A stretch of DNA of 51,034 nt from Hymenoscyphus infarciens (taxonomy: Eukaryota > Ascomycota > Leotiomycetes > Helotiales > Helotiaceae). The stretch spans positions 1 through 51,034 of the forward strand of contig LLCB01000373.1 in assembly GCA_001414345.1 (NCBI GenBank), in the 5' to 3' direction. The position numbers and the translations under genes are program-made. Below the pieces are notes generated by a model that saw only the letters and a list, made by a program, of their open reading frames with translations, searched no databases and was not told the origin of the DNA. This document shows positions 13,467 to 25,941 of this stretch, piece after piece; the stretch's first letter is position 1; every line of letters begins with the position of its first letter.

Positions 13467-14930
13467 TATCTTTTTAAATAATAAGGTTATACTAATTAGT
13501 TTAGCTATAGTACTAGTTATAGATAACTCTATATTTTAGTACTTCTCTTTATCTAGAGCTAAAAGATATACTACTATCTTATTAAAATTATAATTCTAAT
13601 CTCTCTTAGCTAAAGTAGAGCTTTCTTAAAGCTATAGTATAATCTTATCTTATATTAAGTAGAATCTTTCTAACTCTAGTATTCCTTTAAGTATAGCTAT
13701 ACTTAAGAAGTATACTTTAAAATCTAAAAAAGTTTCTCTTATATAACTCTTTCTACCTATTTATAAGGTTTAAAATTTATTCTAAGTATCCTTCTTCTTA
13801 TAACTAGTTAGAAAGTAAGAATTAAAGAGTTTAATTATATCTTATTAATCTTTAAAAGCTATATTACTTATATTAAACTTATATTAGAGCTCTAAGTAGT
13901 TCCTAGTAAGTTTCGTAGTTATTCTCTAAATAAGAGCTTTATAAGTTTCTAGTATATAGTAATAGTTAGTGTTTACTTAGAGTCTATTATATATAGATAT
14001 CTTCTATTACTTATAAGTAGATAAAGTACTATTATCTAAAAGTTTAATTTTCTTTATAATTTTGCTTTTAATAGGTTAAAGGGCTTTTAAAGTACTTTTA
14101 GGTTATAGGTATAGAGTAGGTTATTATAAAGAAGGAATATTAGAGGTAGAGTCTTACCTTTAATAATAGTTTAAAGAGATAGAAGAAGGTGTTTATATAA
14201 GTTAGATAGGACTTAGACTATAGTTATTATTTAGTAGTTATTAACTAATTTATTATACTAGGTCTAATAATTAAGTAATCTAATTATCTTACTCTAAAAT
14301 TTTCTATTCTTTTTCTTAATCTTTAACCTCTATAGCTTAGATTATACTCTATATCTTATTTATATTAGAGAAGTCTTATTAATCTCTCTAGCTTCTAGGT
14401 ATAAAGCCTTTACTTTTATTATTTTTAGACTTCTTAGTATTCTTAGAGGTATAGTACTAAGTTAAGAACCTTTTAGTAAGAGCTTAACTTTATTACCTAA
14501 AAAGAGGCTCTACACTTAAAAGCAAAGCTTAGAAGAGACCTAGAGTCGCTTTAAATTCTAATATATTAAATATTAAATTAGAAGAGGTAAAAGAGACAAT
14601 TTAGGAGTTTTCTAAATAACTATTTATATTATTAACTATCTAAATCGTATATAGTAATCCTTATATAGAGAGGGTTATTAGAATTCTTAAGAATACTTAG
14701 CGTATTCTAATCCCTTAATATATAAAATACGATTTTTACTAGCTATTTATATAGATACTAAACCCTAGTATTACTAGCTATCTAGGAGATCTCTAGAATC
14801 CTAGCTATTTAAGAATATATTATTATAGTCTAATTCTAGGCTAAATCGAAATTAAAATAAAAAAAGCAATAATAAGCTTAAAAGAGATATTATAAAGGCT
14901 ATTACTAGTAAAGAAGAGTTATTATTTTTA

Positions 14931-15371
14931 TATAATAGTATAAAATATATATAACTATAGTAGAGGTATATAAGAGTATATATAATAGAATAACGTATAT
15001 AGATACTAAGTACTAATATAAAAGAAAATAATAACTATCCCTCTTCTATACTAAACATAAACGTCTATATATAAGAGTTTAGAAGCTTCTAAGTTCTAAT
15101 AATAATAATAACCAAGCCCTGCTTAATATAGCTAATACTAAATAATAAGAGCTAAAAAGCTAAATATATAACCTCTAATTCTTCGAAAAGCTAAATATAT
15201 AATATCTAAACCTTAATCTCTTTTATATATAAATATTAGATATTAATACCTTTAGTATCTTTAATTATATAAGTATTAGTTATTCGTAATCTCGGCCTAG
15301 AGATATTAGTAGTACTTAGAGGTATTAGCAGTTTCACGAATACTAGTAATTTGGAATAGCGTATTATTATA
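14931..15371 (-). repeat. 5' LTR of copy A
   Basis: 441 bp, inverted relative to the copy B LTRs and ending in decayed versions of the same terminal 11-mers. It is about 55 bp shorter because it lacks the tandem AT-rich block near the LTR start of copy B. A 5-bp target duplicate cannot be checked because the other end is outside the window. Confidence 0.85.
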
Positions 15372-16202
15372 CTTTAAAAGTATTACTATTATATATACTA
15401 GGAAAGGTATTTACTACTATATATTCTTTAATAGTATATACTACTAGTATAGAAATTCTATCTCTACTTTAAAGCTATTATTATATCTTAAGTACTACTT
15501 TTTACTCTACTTATAGTATCTATCTCTTATAGAATTATTACTTCTAGACTTATTAATAAATACTAATTACTTAGTTCTAAATTCTAATATTATATATTAT
15601 TACTTCTTTCTAAGCTCTTAGTTCTTTTAAGAGACCTCTATTTTAAAGCTCTTTCTTATATATATAAGTCTTTAAAAGGCTCTTATAATAGTAGATTAGT
15701 AAATATAGATATTATATACCTTATATAAAAACTCTATAATCTCGTCTTAATAATACTAAGAGCGCTTCTCTAAATCAAAAGAAGCTTTATTATTACTAGT
15801 ATTTTCTAGAATATAATATATTATTAACTACTAAAGAGTACTTTAGAGAGTATATTATATTTAATAAGCTTCTAATAGTAGTCTATTATTTATAGAGAGT
15901 AAGAGTACGTATATACTAATTATTTATAGAATTATAGCGTTCTAGTACTCTATCTCTTACGTTATTTAGCGTAAATAGTCTTAATAGTTATAATATTAAG
16001 ATAAGTAAATATTATAAATACTAGAATAATTAGAGATATAAACTAGAATATAATACGATGATTTTAAGCTACTTATCTTAGTATTTAAGTATATAGTTAT
16101 TAGATAATATATATAAGAGCTAATATAAGTTCTAATAGCTAGTAGTATTAAGTACTTATTTTAGTATTTCTAGGAAATCACGTTTTTAAAGAAGAACGTA
16201 TA
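15372..16202. other. AT-rich decayed sequence without recognisable gene
   Basis: RIP-type composition. A plus-strand reading through stops stays fairly continuous from about 15.64 to 16.2 kb and could be the N-terminal part of the neighbouring hAT transposase or another decayed gene. I could not recognise a domain in it. Confidence 0.4.
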
Positions 16203-16812
16203 TATTACTATAGTAATTAATATATATACTATCTTTTTAATAATTAAAGATAGAAATACTATCTAATTAATTTATTTCTAATAGATATATTACTTTTATA
16301 CTATTTATTTATTTAGTTATAATTTTACTACTAAAATAATAAATTAGGAATAGTAGTATTTATATCTGAAATAGATAGTATTTCTATTAGAAATATAAAG
16401 ATAGTATTTATATTAGTATATATATACTTTAAGAGTATTAATAAGCTTATTCTAGTATTATTTTTAGAAATGTCTTTACTTAGAGAAGGTTTATATATAC
16501 TTAGTTACTATTTACTATTTATAGACAGAGATTTACTTAAAAAGAGTAAATAGTAACTAATAGATAATCTATTATTTCACTAATATAAATGCTACGATTT
16601 TATTTCTAATAGATATACTACTATCTCACTAATATAAATACTACTATTTTATTTCTAACAAAAATACTACTATTTTACTTATATTAAATAAATAACGAAT
16701 ATACTAAAAAACGTACTAGAAGTATATAAAATAAATAAATAGTATAAGAGTAGTATTTCTATCTTTAATTACTAAAAAAGTAATTTTCATATTAATTACT
16801 AATATTACTATA
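16203..16812. mobile_element. AT-rich inverted-repeat element (MITE-like), RIP-decayed
   Basis: About 60 bp at the left (to about 16262) are the imperfect reverse complement of about 16751-16812. Both share the core ATTAAAGATAGAAATACTA and outer TAGTAATTAATAT. The roughly 610-bp unit has no coding capacity. It contains internal repeats of CTAATATAAATACTACTATTTTATTTCTA type between about 16570 and 16680. The ends are uncertain by several bases because of decay. It lies just upstream of the hAT relic and may have inserted into it. Confidence 0.65.
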
Positions 16813-18720
16813 ATAAAAAAAAACTCTAGATTAATAAATATTCTTTATTTTATATATTTTAGTATAGATTCTCTCTAATCTAGTAAAAATAGAGAAATTA
16901 ACTTAGAGTTAAGATATATTAGCTTAAATAGAGATAATTTATAGCCGAAGATATAAAGAATCGCTACTATTTTAAAGATCTATATATTCTATAACCTTTA
17001 GAGCTTACTAAATTATCTTATAATATTTAGTATACTAGTATACTTTATAGTAGTAGATAATAAGCTTAAATTAGTAGTTTTATTACTTGAAAGTCTACTA
17101 GGAAAGTATAATAGCAAGTATCTTAGAGAGGCGATTATTAAGCTTTTAAAGAAGTAGAGTTTTATAAAGAATTTAGAATACTTTTAGATAGATAATACCT
17201 TAAATAATAATACTATAATAGAATATATCTTAATAAGTATATATATTTACTTCTACTCTAGAATAGTTTCTAACGTTTTAGAAATATACTAGAAGTTCTA
17301 AATATCTTTCTATAATACCTTTAAATATTAAATTAGTTATATAAGCTATATTATTAACTTAACTATATAATCCTTTCTATTTAATACTAAAAAGAATACT
17401 CTTAATAGTAATAATATTAATAATTCTTTAATATACTCTCGAGATATTTAAATAATAGTATAAAGTTAGACTACTTATTAAATTATATAATATTATTATA
17501 TATATTTAAAAGAGCGTTTAATAACTTATAGCTTTTAAGACTATTATAGAAATAAAGCTTAAAAGAGATAATTTATAAAATAGAATTCTTAGTATAATAT
17601 ACTTAATAATATCCTTCTCTTCTTTTAAGATTATACTTCTAAAAAAGACGACGATTAAAGATATTATAATAATACTCTTTCTAATAATAAGTAGTATATA
17701 ATAACAATTATCTATAACTTTTTAAAAGCTTTTAAGTATATAAAAAAAAAGCTTAAATATAATAACTTCTTAATATCTAATATACTACTTACTATAGACT
17801 TTTATCTTATACTTTTTAAGAAGAGAAAGAGAGATTATAGTAGCTATCTTATACTCTCTTAGATATTTAATTCTAGCTAAGATAAATTAAATTAATACTA
17901 TTAACTTTCTAATTAATCTCTAGTATATATAGTAAGTATAGTACTTAATCCCTAGTAGAAGTAGTAGTATATTAAGAAGTACTAGAAGCTTAAATTAATT
18001 AGAATAGTTAGGCTTCTAGTACTTTAACTTTAGGCTTTTAAATATTAATAATCTACTCTTCTTTCTAATACTCCTTCTACACCTTCGCTAGCTAATAAGA
18101 ACGAATTCTTAGCCTTTCTTTAATAAGAAGATAAAGCTATTTATAGATCTACTACTACTAATAAGTATAAATTCTATTATACTTTATCTTATATATTATT
18201 ATATAATAATCCTTTAATATAGTAGTAGAAGCTAATATAACGACTTTAATACCTCTATCTCTCTTAAATAGTACTTAATATTCTCTCTATACTAGCTATG
18301 TCTACTAGCTCTAAGAATCTCTTCTCTAGTACTAAAATTACTATATTAATATAAAGGAATAGGTTAGGAATAGCTTTAGTTAATACTCTTATATACTTAC
18401 GATTATAGTTTAGAATACTAGATATAGAAGAAGTAGTTATAATAATTAATAAGGAGATTAAGGCTTTATAAGAGAAAGATAATATATAAATAGCTAGGAA
18501 AGTAGATAAGTTAAATATAAGTACTTTAAGTATTAATTTAGATTAAATATAGTACTTATTTATTATTATAAATAGCTTATTTTGATAATAGTTTTCTAAA
18601 ACTATATTAGTTTACGTAGTTAGTTTTACTCTTTTATTAAATAGTTCTACTAATACTCCTAAAACTATATACAGTTTTAGGATCTAAACTGCGCTAAAAC
18701 TACGATAGTTGAACTTTCCA
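16813..18720 (+). pseudogene. RIP-killed hAT-family transposase
   Basis: Reading the plus strand through stops recovers hAT landmarks. DNTLNNNTIIEY lies near 17.2 kb and ISYIINLTIQSFLFNTKKNT near 17.35 kb (in hAT proteins, the H-x-INL region). LIKLYNIIIYI lies near 17.49 kb. The C-terminal hATC dimerisation domain follows at about 18.22-18.42 kb, with YPYLS-type then LNILSILAMSTSSKNLFSSTK and RNRLGIALVNTL. Stops replace Gln/Trp codons. After the frame (18.58-18.71 kb) there are subterminal repeats of CTAAAACTA/TAGTTTTAG type, common near hAT ends. A CACTG at 18725-18729 could be the right terminus, but I cannot pair it with a left end. Confidence 0.8.
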
Positions 18721-20156
18721 CCACACTGGCGTCAACGATACTGAAGAGCTCTTCTAACTGAGAAAATGTCTTGTTCCTCGCAAAGGAGTATGGATCACTC
18801 ACTTTCGAGGCTGCCTCGTCGCCGGTCCAAAATTTGCAATCGCCATAGCTCATAGCTGAAGATCCGACACTGAGGCTGTATTCGTCAAAGTGCCATGCGT
18901 CTTTTGCCGAGACTTTGCTCGATCACCTATTCCATGCAATTCTCAGTAATATCTTATGTATGCAAGCGTCTTTTCCATCGAATTCTACTCTTCTGGGTCA
19001 TTTTTTGTGAGGTACCTAGTATTAGTGGTGGAAATAGAGGGGTGAGTGAGGGGTGGCGGTTGATGGGGGTGGAGTCAGACCGCCTATCTTTGTCAGCGTT
19101 CGCGGGTATGGAAAACACATTGTATTTTTCGACCATTTAACACGTTTCCGACGGCTTTCAACAGTGAAAATATTGAAGTTCGTTAGTCAGAGGAGAGTAT
19201 TTGTAATGAAAGTTGTGTATGGGTGGGTATTGGGGTTTTTTTGAAGCTGTAGTGGGTTATTCCCGGGAAAAAAGAGGGGGGTTCGATTACTTGAATCTGT
19301 CTCTGGAGTTTTGGGTTTCCTTATATTTGATAAGGGCAACAAGTTGCTTTGTGATCCTCTGTATCACCAGTATTTCGTTCCTTTAATCTTTATCGCAGTA
19401 AGTTGAAGTGAGCATCCCCAAAAATACCCTCGCTTAACAATTCAGAATCTCTCTTCAACTTCCATCAAAAACTCCTTATACCTAGTAAACTCTCTTTAAA
19501 TTCTTTCGGACACGACCTACTAGTCCGTAACCGCAAGATCAGCGAGTTCGACTATCCTTATGTACTTCTTACCCGACATGACTCTTTCTGTTTCTCGGCA
19601 TAAGAATGTCCTCAGCATTTTTACCGATATTGATCTGCTGAACTGCTCTGGGTTGTCTGAATTCGTATACTTTTAGTTGTGTAGGAGTTTGGAAGGCTTT
19701 TCGCGGCTGTTCTTATTCAGGGGGGAAAGGGGGTAATCAGCCGTGAAAGTACCTGTTGAGAGTGTGTGTGGGAGGTTCGGGAATTGAGTGATAAGATTTG
19801 AGACTGAATTGTTTGAGGTTAGGAGAACCTTGGATGCCTTGGATATGGTTGTGGCTCCTTGGTGTAAGTTTGTGAATGCTTGTCTTTCTAAAGAGAAAGA
19901 AGCAGACATGCTTCAGGCTTTAGCATCTCCTTCCCTGGTTTTCAAATTCACAAAACCGTTAGGTGGAGGTCGATAAAGAATGTTAATATTCTGAAAACAA
20001 AAAAAAGTAAGAGCCAGCGAACAACAACTTATGTTACTGTTAAATCGCAAGTGATATTGGCAAAGCTCGTGGGTCAAGTTAGCTTTCTATGTTCTTTTCA
20101 CCCAACCCCAAATTCCAAAGGTCTTCAATTCCCAAATTATCAAATCAGCAAAGCAC
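18721..20156. other. Gene-free flank between repeat block and first gene
   Basis: Normal base composition, about 1.4 kb. Short open frames on both strands (at most 81 codons) show no recognisable domain, no convincing splice sites, and overlap each other. I see no tRNA. It probably includes the 3' flank of the downstream oxidoreductase. Confidence 0.6.
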
Positions 20157-22261
20157 CTACACCTTACACAACCTCCCATTCTCATCCGGAATCACCGCCT
20201 TCGTCCTAACAGCCCACCCCTCACTCCCCACAGCTTCAAGTGCCCAGAACACACCCTGGGGATCAACACTCTTCTTAATCTTCAATAACCTCTCATAGTT
20301 CTTCCCCCAAAAACTATCTTGGAATCGAACTTCCATCGGATCACTCTCCCCCAGATATGATCCCGCGCCGGGCGTCGCATCATTCCACACTTTCATCCTG
20401 GCAGCCAATTCATTTTTTGCGGCTTCTTCGCTTCCTGGTAACCACGTAGCTGTTCCTTGCATGGTGTGAAGAATTGTTTCTCGCCAAGCAGGGGATACGG
20501 ATGTGGAGAGGTTATATACATTTGGTGCGCGGATGTTGAATGATATTAAAACTCCTACATTTATTGAAGCAGACCAGGCTGCCCAGGTGTTGTTGTAAGT
20601 CATTGAATCCTTGACTTCCCACGCAGAACGAGGGAAGAGACGAGAGCCGATTACGGAATCACCTTGGAGTGATTCAGTGGGGAAGGTGTCTATCAATCCT
20701 GGTCCTACAGCGGGATACGTTTTGGTATTCGGTGATTGGAGCCAGGTGATGTTTTGAGCTGCAAGGTCATCGAACCAGGGTTTTAGAAGGGCTGTTGTTT
20801 CTGAGGTGGTTTTGTTTGGAGCGACGAAGCCGAGCATGATGAAGGTTGGGACGAGGCCGGGGATTATGAAGAAGTAGGAGTATGTTCCCGCGTCGGCAAA
20901 CTCGATGAAGCGATCCCAATACGCCTTCAAGCCAGCGATGAATTGGGGTGTGGAAGGTGCTGTGAAAGCAAATCGGACGCTGGTTAGGGGTGTAGACGGA
21001 TAAGCACGAACAGTAACAGAAGTTACAACTCCCCAAGTACTCCCTCCACCACCTCTTAGGGCCCAGAACAAATCAGTGTTCTCAGTACTGGATGCTGTAA
21101 TGAATCTCCCATCTGCCGTTACGATTTTCATCTCTAAAACTTGATCGGAGGCAACGCCGTAGACGGAACTCAAAGGTGAGTGGCCACCTCACCCCGAGAT
21201 ATTGGAGTTAGTTTAACTCTTCGAGAAAGATTCAAGAGTTTTCAAGGGAGGGGAAAAGTTGGAGGAAAATGAATTTGGGAATCAGAGACTCACCTCCTTG
21301 AATATACCCTCCCAAAACCCCAACATCTTGTCCCTCTCCTCCAACAACAGTCTTGCCTTTCGCATCAGCAGCTGTATATAAATCCCTCGCAATAACACCA
21401 CTTCCCCCCCTGAAAGCCGGACCAGAATATGGCATGACATCGTCTTTGAACACTGGGATATATTCAATTGAATTGAAATAATGTGTCCAAATACTCAAAG
21501 CCCCCGCTCCTCCTGATTTCCCGGAAAAATCATGACCGGTGTTTTTGATGATGAGACGAATTCCTGTTGTCCTAGCGAAGTTCACTCCTAGCTGGACGTG
21601 TTTGGCTGTAGTGGCGTTTATCACGTAGAATGGGTAGCCGCCGAGTGTGCAGGTGTTGTTCGGGGAGGCGGTTGGGAGACAGGTGTTGCCTTGGTAGAGG
21701 TTGGAGAGCATTGAGGAGGGGTCTGCTAAGCTTGAAATTTTGTTAGTCAGGAAATGAGTGAAAATAAAAGGAAAAAGAGGAAATTGGAAAGAAGAAATGG
21801 ATAGGAAACTTACTGCATACTAGAATCCAACCAGTTCTGCGTCACGAAAGTACACCTTGCTTTATTCTAACCACCACCGAGTCAGATACAAACTCCCCGC
21901 TCTCCTACTATACCATGTTCTCGAGGGATATACGAACATAATAAGGCCCATTATAACAAGGCGCAGCAATCGGAACAGTCTTTATCAAAGCACCTCCGAG
22001 CGTTTTATTGAGAACATTCCAAGCACTGTCTGAAGGCCATTCCGTATCTCCGGGGAAGACTTTGCAGTCTTTTACTTTGACGCTGAGTTTTGGTTGTGTC
22101 GTAGATGAAGTATTTCCGAAGGAAAGAAGCGCGGAATCTTCAGAACTTAGGCTGGCGAGGTCTTGGGGCTGCAATTGGATTTCTTCGGAGGGGAGGAGGG
22201 AGCAAGTTGTCTTTGAGAAGAGTAATGAGGAGACAACTAGGGTAAGGGAGAGGAGCTTCAT
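20157..22261 (-). CDS. Secreted FAD-dependent oxidoreductase, BBE/PCMH family
   Basis: Four exons on the minus strand: 22261-21938, 21866-21821, 21725-21294, 21187-20157; phases agree and give about 610 aa. It opens with a signal peptide (MKLLSLTLVVSSLLFSKTTC). The FAD-binding PCMH domain carries IIKNTGHDFSG (the His that is usually the covalent FAD attachment point) and GGYIQGGGHSPLSSVYG. In the latter, the second attachment Cys of bicovalent enzymes is absent, so monocovalent FAD is likely. TDLFWALRGGGGSTWGVV and a C-terminal BBE segment (WGKNYERLLKIKKSVDP) follow. Relatives oxidise alcohols, sugars or alkaloid-like substrates outside the cell or in the secretory pathway; the substrate here is unknown. 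Introns 1-3 use GTTCGT, GTATGC and GTGAGT donors. Confidence 0.9.
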
Positions 22262-23395
22262 TTTAGGGGACTGAAATGGAAAGACCAGGGCAAAACGAGA
22301 ACGCGAAATTCCCAAAGAAATAGGAGAAGTCAAAAAGATAAGCAAACCAAATTCGCCCAAAGAAAAGAAGAAAAAGCGTAGGATCAATAAAAACACCATC
22401 TATTTTCCACTACTCGTATCCCATACATTTTCTACTTTGGCTGTAAGGAATCCACTTATGTACAAATCGATAGAAAGCATGCGGGGTAGGAATAAGCAGT
22501 CCTCAAGAAGATTAGGGCCAAAGTAAATCAATTACCGACCGGGGGAAGGGTTGGTTTTCGGAGTCCTACTTTACCCGGTTGGTTGGAAAACCGATAATTT
22601 TATGCAGCATGCTTGATGGGTGTTAGTCGGCTTTAGATGCAGGAACATATTGAGTACGGCAGATAGGTGGAGGTTGGAACTTGGAGGGCACGAAGTACTT
22701 GATAGGTACGAACCTTCGGATTTACAAACATCCGAGGTTTCTGCTGTTGTTGGTCTGTAGAATATGATTTTTCTGGAATTTCTCTATATAAGAAAAGTCA
22801 TCGTTCGTTGTGAACTAGATGTAGGGAAGAATGAAGATGATTGGAACTATCCCAGTCTCACAATTCAGTGTTACCCTTTTTATTTAACCTAATTGTTCGA
22901 TAACTTCTAAGATAATAATAAGGAAGTAGATGGATATATGCTGTGCTTCCTTTCCCGAGATTCATCCGCGTGATGCCAAGGCTATGTCACGTTTTTGAAA
23001 TTTAAAAAAGGCTTGAGACACGAGTCTCAAACCAATTGCATGGAATTTGAAATTGAAAGAAGATTCTACCGCGCGGTTGAGACTCATAACATGATTTAGA
23101 CTGCCAGAATTGGAAGGGTGACAACCCGTAATCCCGTGGCCTGTCACCACGAGATTCCAAGTCGCGTGACCCAGCAAGCGAAGTCCCTTCTCGTTGTAGG
23201 GAAGGAGCGAGGGGTTTGACGAGAATTAAACTTCTCCGAGTCCTCACTTTCCCACCTCCGCATCTACAACACACCAAACGCAACCCGCTCTGGTTGCACG
23301 ACTGCAGAGGTAAGAGTACCAACCATCTACTCAATATCATCCGTGTTGCTCACGAGGTCGAAAATTTAGGAACGCCCCTCGCCTTCATCGAAGCC
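22262..23395. other. Intergenic region, divergent promoters
   Basis: Lies between the divergent BBE oxidoreductase (-) and the Cys/RS-rich gene (+). Apart from the inverted repeat at 22711-22739 and an upstream in-frame ATG for the next gene at 23216, I see no other feature. Open frames here are short and unsupported. Confidence 0.5.
22717..22734. promoter_or_regulatory. CGG-N12-CCG inverted half-sites upstream of the BBE oxidoreductase
   Basis: Within an imperfect inverted repeat (22711-22739) sits CGG, 12 bases, CCG, about 455 bp upstream of the oxidoreductase ATG. Inverted CGG triplets with fixed spacing are the usual binding form of dimeric Zn2Cys6 regulators. That it functions here is inference. 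Confidence 0.3.
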
Positions 23396-24575
23396 ATGTT
23401 TGATCGGGCAATCCACAGCGAAGGCGATTCTCGGGCTATACCTTGTATACGCTGTACAAAGGTTGCACTTCGTGGAAACTCTTGTATAGCATGTTGCGAT
23501 ACAACATGGGGAATCGGCAGACCTGTCAAAAGTTGTTACAAATGCTATACTAACCATGATGCCTGCTTGCCTCTTCCAGAGGATGCGGTTGTCCATATCC
23601 TCAAGTTCACTATCGCCATGAAAACCAAGGGAGAAACAGACCCAGTATGTTGTTTGTGGGAATCGAATTTGAGATTTGCTAATTGATTGCAAAGGGTGTC
23701 CGGAAATTGCGTACCATCCTAACTTCCCTCTTGGGGGTATCGAAACAGGAGGTAGAGCAACGTAGGTGCCCCCTTCTGACAGAACGAGACTTATTGTAAC
23801 TAATCGCATCGCAGCTCGCACTTCCGGAGCGTCGATTGCCGAATCTATACTGTTAGAGTCCATGGCCGCACATGTTGGGGCGGCCGCAAAAAAGATAGTC
23901 TACGGTTTATCGCCAGCACAAACAGCCAATAATTGGGAGGAAAACCAACAATATCGCATCCCAAAACGTCAAGAAACTCTCAACCGAGACCATCCAAGAG
24001 AACATCAGAACAAACCACCAAAACAAGAAGAACGTGGTGGGAGAGACCAGAGTGGCTCAAACCAAGATAGTAACAATAAGCGTGTTAATGAAGGAAGACA
24101 TCGAAGTCAATCTTCAACTGAACCTCACAGAAAACATCAGGCTGGGCGAGATAGCCGGACAAGACACAGAAGTCAGTCTCGACATGGAGATGGCAGAGGA
24201 TATCGGTCTCGTTCACCACGCCTGGACGATCGTCATGTACGAAAAGAAGAAAGAAGACACAGAAGTCAATCACGCGACCATCACCATAGACATCATCGAA
24301 GCCAGTCGCCCAACCAATACAGCCGAAAGGGTCGGGGTCTATCTCGCGAACGACACGAGCAACGAAATCATCGCAACAAAAGCCCAAGCCAGTCACCACG
24401 TCGAGGTTACGGACATGAACGCTCAGAACACAAGAATGCTCGAGGTGTCAAACGCGAAGCAGAAGAGACAGTGATTGATGAGCAGATAAACCTCGAAGTT
24501 GCTGTACGTCGAGCTCGCCTCAAGAAGCTGTTGTCGCATTTTTCGGATGGTCTGGTGGATTTGTTATTCAATTAA
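23396..24575 (+). CDS. Cys-rich/RS-rich protein, paralogue 1 (unknown function)
   Basis: Not a family I can name. Three exons: 23396-23644, 23695-23761, 23815-24575. The introns are 50 and 53 bp with CTAAT-type branch sites and agreeing phases, giving about 358 aa; an in-frame ATG at 23216 would add 60. The N-terminal module is Cys-rich (IPCIRC...NSCIACC...SCYKCYTNHDACLPLPED), resembling a small zinc-binding cluster. The middle is basic and rich in RS/SR and RHRSQS repeats, as in SR-type or intrinsically disordered nuclear proteins. The C-terminus (VAVRRARLKKLLSHFSDGLVDLLFN) is shared with the neighbour at 25942-27467, so the two are tandem paralogues. Zinc binding and nuclear location are inferred. 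Confidence 0.7.
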
Positions 24576-25941
24576 GCATGCCAATTACAAAGGAGACGTT
24601 GAGAGGAGAGCCCCGGAATTTCAGGATGGGCTTTACCGTGGATTGAAGATGGAAAAATTGGGAATGCTGTGGCTATGTTATTGAAGAAGAAATCAGAAAT
24701 TGACGAGCTCGTGAAGACTACGGGGTTAAGATTGAGACGGACATTGCTGGTTCCAAATGTTGCTTTAAAATTTTGTAATATAGTTTACCGTTGCTTCGCT
24801 ATACCTACACCAGTTTGTCATTCTATGAGGCAGAACTTGAGGCAAGAAATCAAGAAAGCTTGTAGCGAAACCGTTACTGCGTGCTAATGCTTCACTAGAA
24901 AATTGCTGTTTCGTTCTCACATTGGTGATAGGTGGTGGTGGGTCGCGGTGCACGGGGTCGTAATCGCTCACAATATCAAAAACTTTGCTAGCGTGGCTCA
25001 AGGGGGAAAAAAAAAACCACAAAAAGAATGTTATAGTGCAGAGAATTACCTCCGCCAACACGACCCAAAGTCACCTAGAATTTAATCAATAGGATGTTTT
25101 CGTCTAGCAAGTGGTAGTAGCGGTAGCTCAGTCTCTTTTGGAGATGTACTTTTCTAATAACCTTATCTAACCGTTCCAGCCACCAGGGCTGTTTTATGCT
25201 GATGGGACGTTGCGTTATTTCTAATTATGTTGTCGCTGGAGAAGCAGTTGGTGGGGTTGAGTGGGGCTGCGCTGTGCTGTGCTGTGTTGATGTGAATGGT
25301 GTTTGGAGGGAGTGAAGAAGCGCTCTCGAGCCTCGTCTCAAGGCCGTGCCTTCCAAGACCAATGAGTGAAACAGAGAAAAGAGTGACACGACGGAGTCGA
25401 TATCCAAAGAAGATACAAAATTGAGATAGAGGGTCACTCCCCCTCGTTAGGTACCCCAAAGCAAAATGGTACCGTGATTGCTTCAATTTGAAATAATAGG
25501 GATTCAGCTCCTCCTTTTCGACTTTGTTGATTTTGAAGGACGAAGTCTCTCATCTAAACCCATGCCAACAACAACTGCAAACTCACATTCTCTTTCACAA
25601 AGCACTAGAAGGAAATCTCAAAGATGCAACTTCATTACTCTTCTAGAAATCCTTGCATGTTTTGAATCAAACTTGTAGAGTAGGTCAGAAAACTCGATGT
25701 ATGGACTCTGTGCTAACTTAAACATGGTTAAGCGAGCTGCCATGGTTCACTATTCACTGTTCAAATGTCAGGATTAAGGCAAAGTGTTACTTTTACTAGA
25801 CCTAAACGGGCTAGATTAGGCACAGACCACGCTAGCAGTTTATTTAGTCATATCACAGGAGCGCTTTCCACCCAACCTATTCTACTTTCTACTTTTATCA
25901 CCGACACCCACATCGTTACATCAGACCATACCACGTCCAGT
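24576..25941. other. Intergenic region between the two paralogues
   Basis: About 1.37 kb with only short overlapping open frames and no recognisable domain. A CTGTG/CTGCG short repeat occurs near 25265-25290. An in-frame upstream ATG for the next gene lies at 25765. Confidence 0.5.

Larger units (their letters stand above)
13462..15371 (-). mobile_element. 5' part of copy A (5' LTR plus gag side)
   Basis: This is the reverse complement of copy B 5372 to about 7345, resuming exactly where 5371 stops if copy B is removed. It holds copy A's gag-side internal sequence (13462-14930) and its 5' LTR (14931-15371). Removing copy B plus one GTACT rejoins the two halves without gap. Copy A is therefore the older host element. 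Confidence 0.9.
1..18720. repeat. AT-rich, RIP-degraded repeat block
   Basis: The block is dominated by TA dinucleotides. CA and TG are almost absent (I find only one TG in the first 1,020 bases), which is the signature of CpA-to-TpA repeat-induced point mutation. No open frame longer than about 60 codons survives. Reading through the stops shows decayed retrotransposon and hAT transposase sequence, itemised below. Normal composition resumes abruptly near 18,715. Nothing here should be called a functional gene. Confidence 0.93.

Noticed and set aside
19543..19560. GAGTTCGACTATCC resembling a tRNA T-arm / B-box
   Set aside because: The flanking bases cannot form the T stem and no A-box or acceptor stem is present upstream.
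18895..19976. Several 60-80 codon open frames left of the oxidoreductase gene
   Set aside because: They overlap on both strands, carry no domain, signal peptide or credible splice sites, and look like chance frames.
23216..23395. Upstream in-frame ATG as the start of Cys/RS paralogue 1
   Set aside because: The added 60 residues have no match in the paralogue and the later ATG lies close before the conserved module; possible but less likely.
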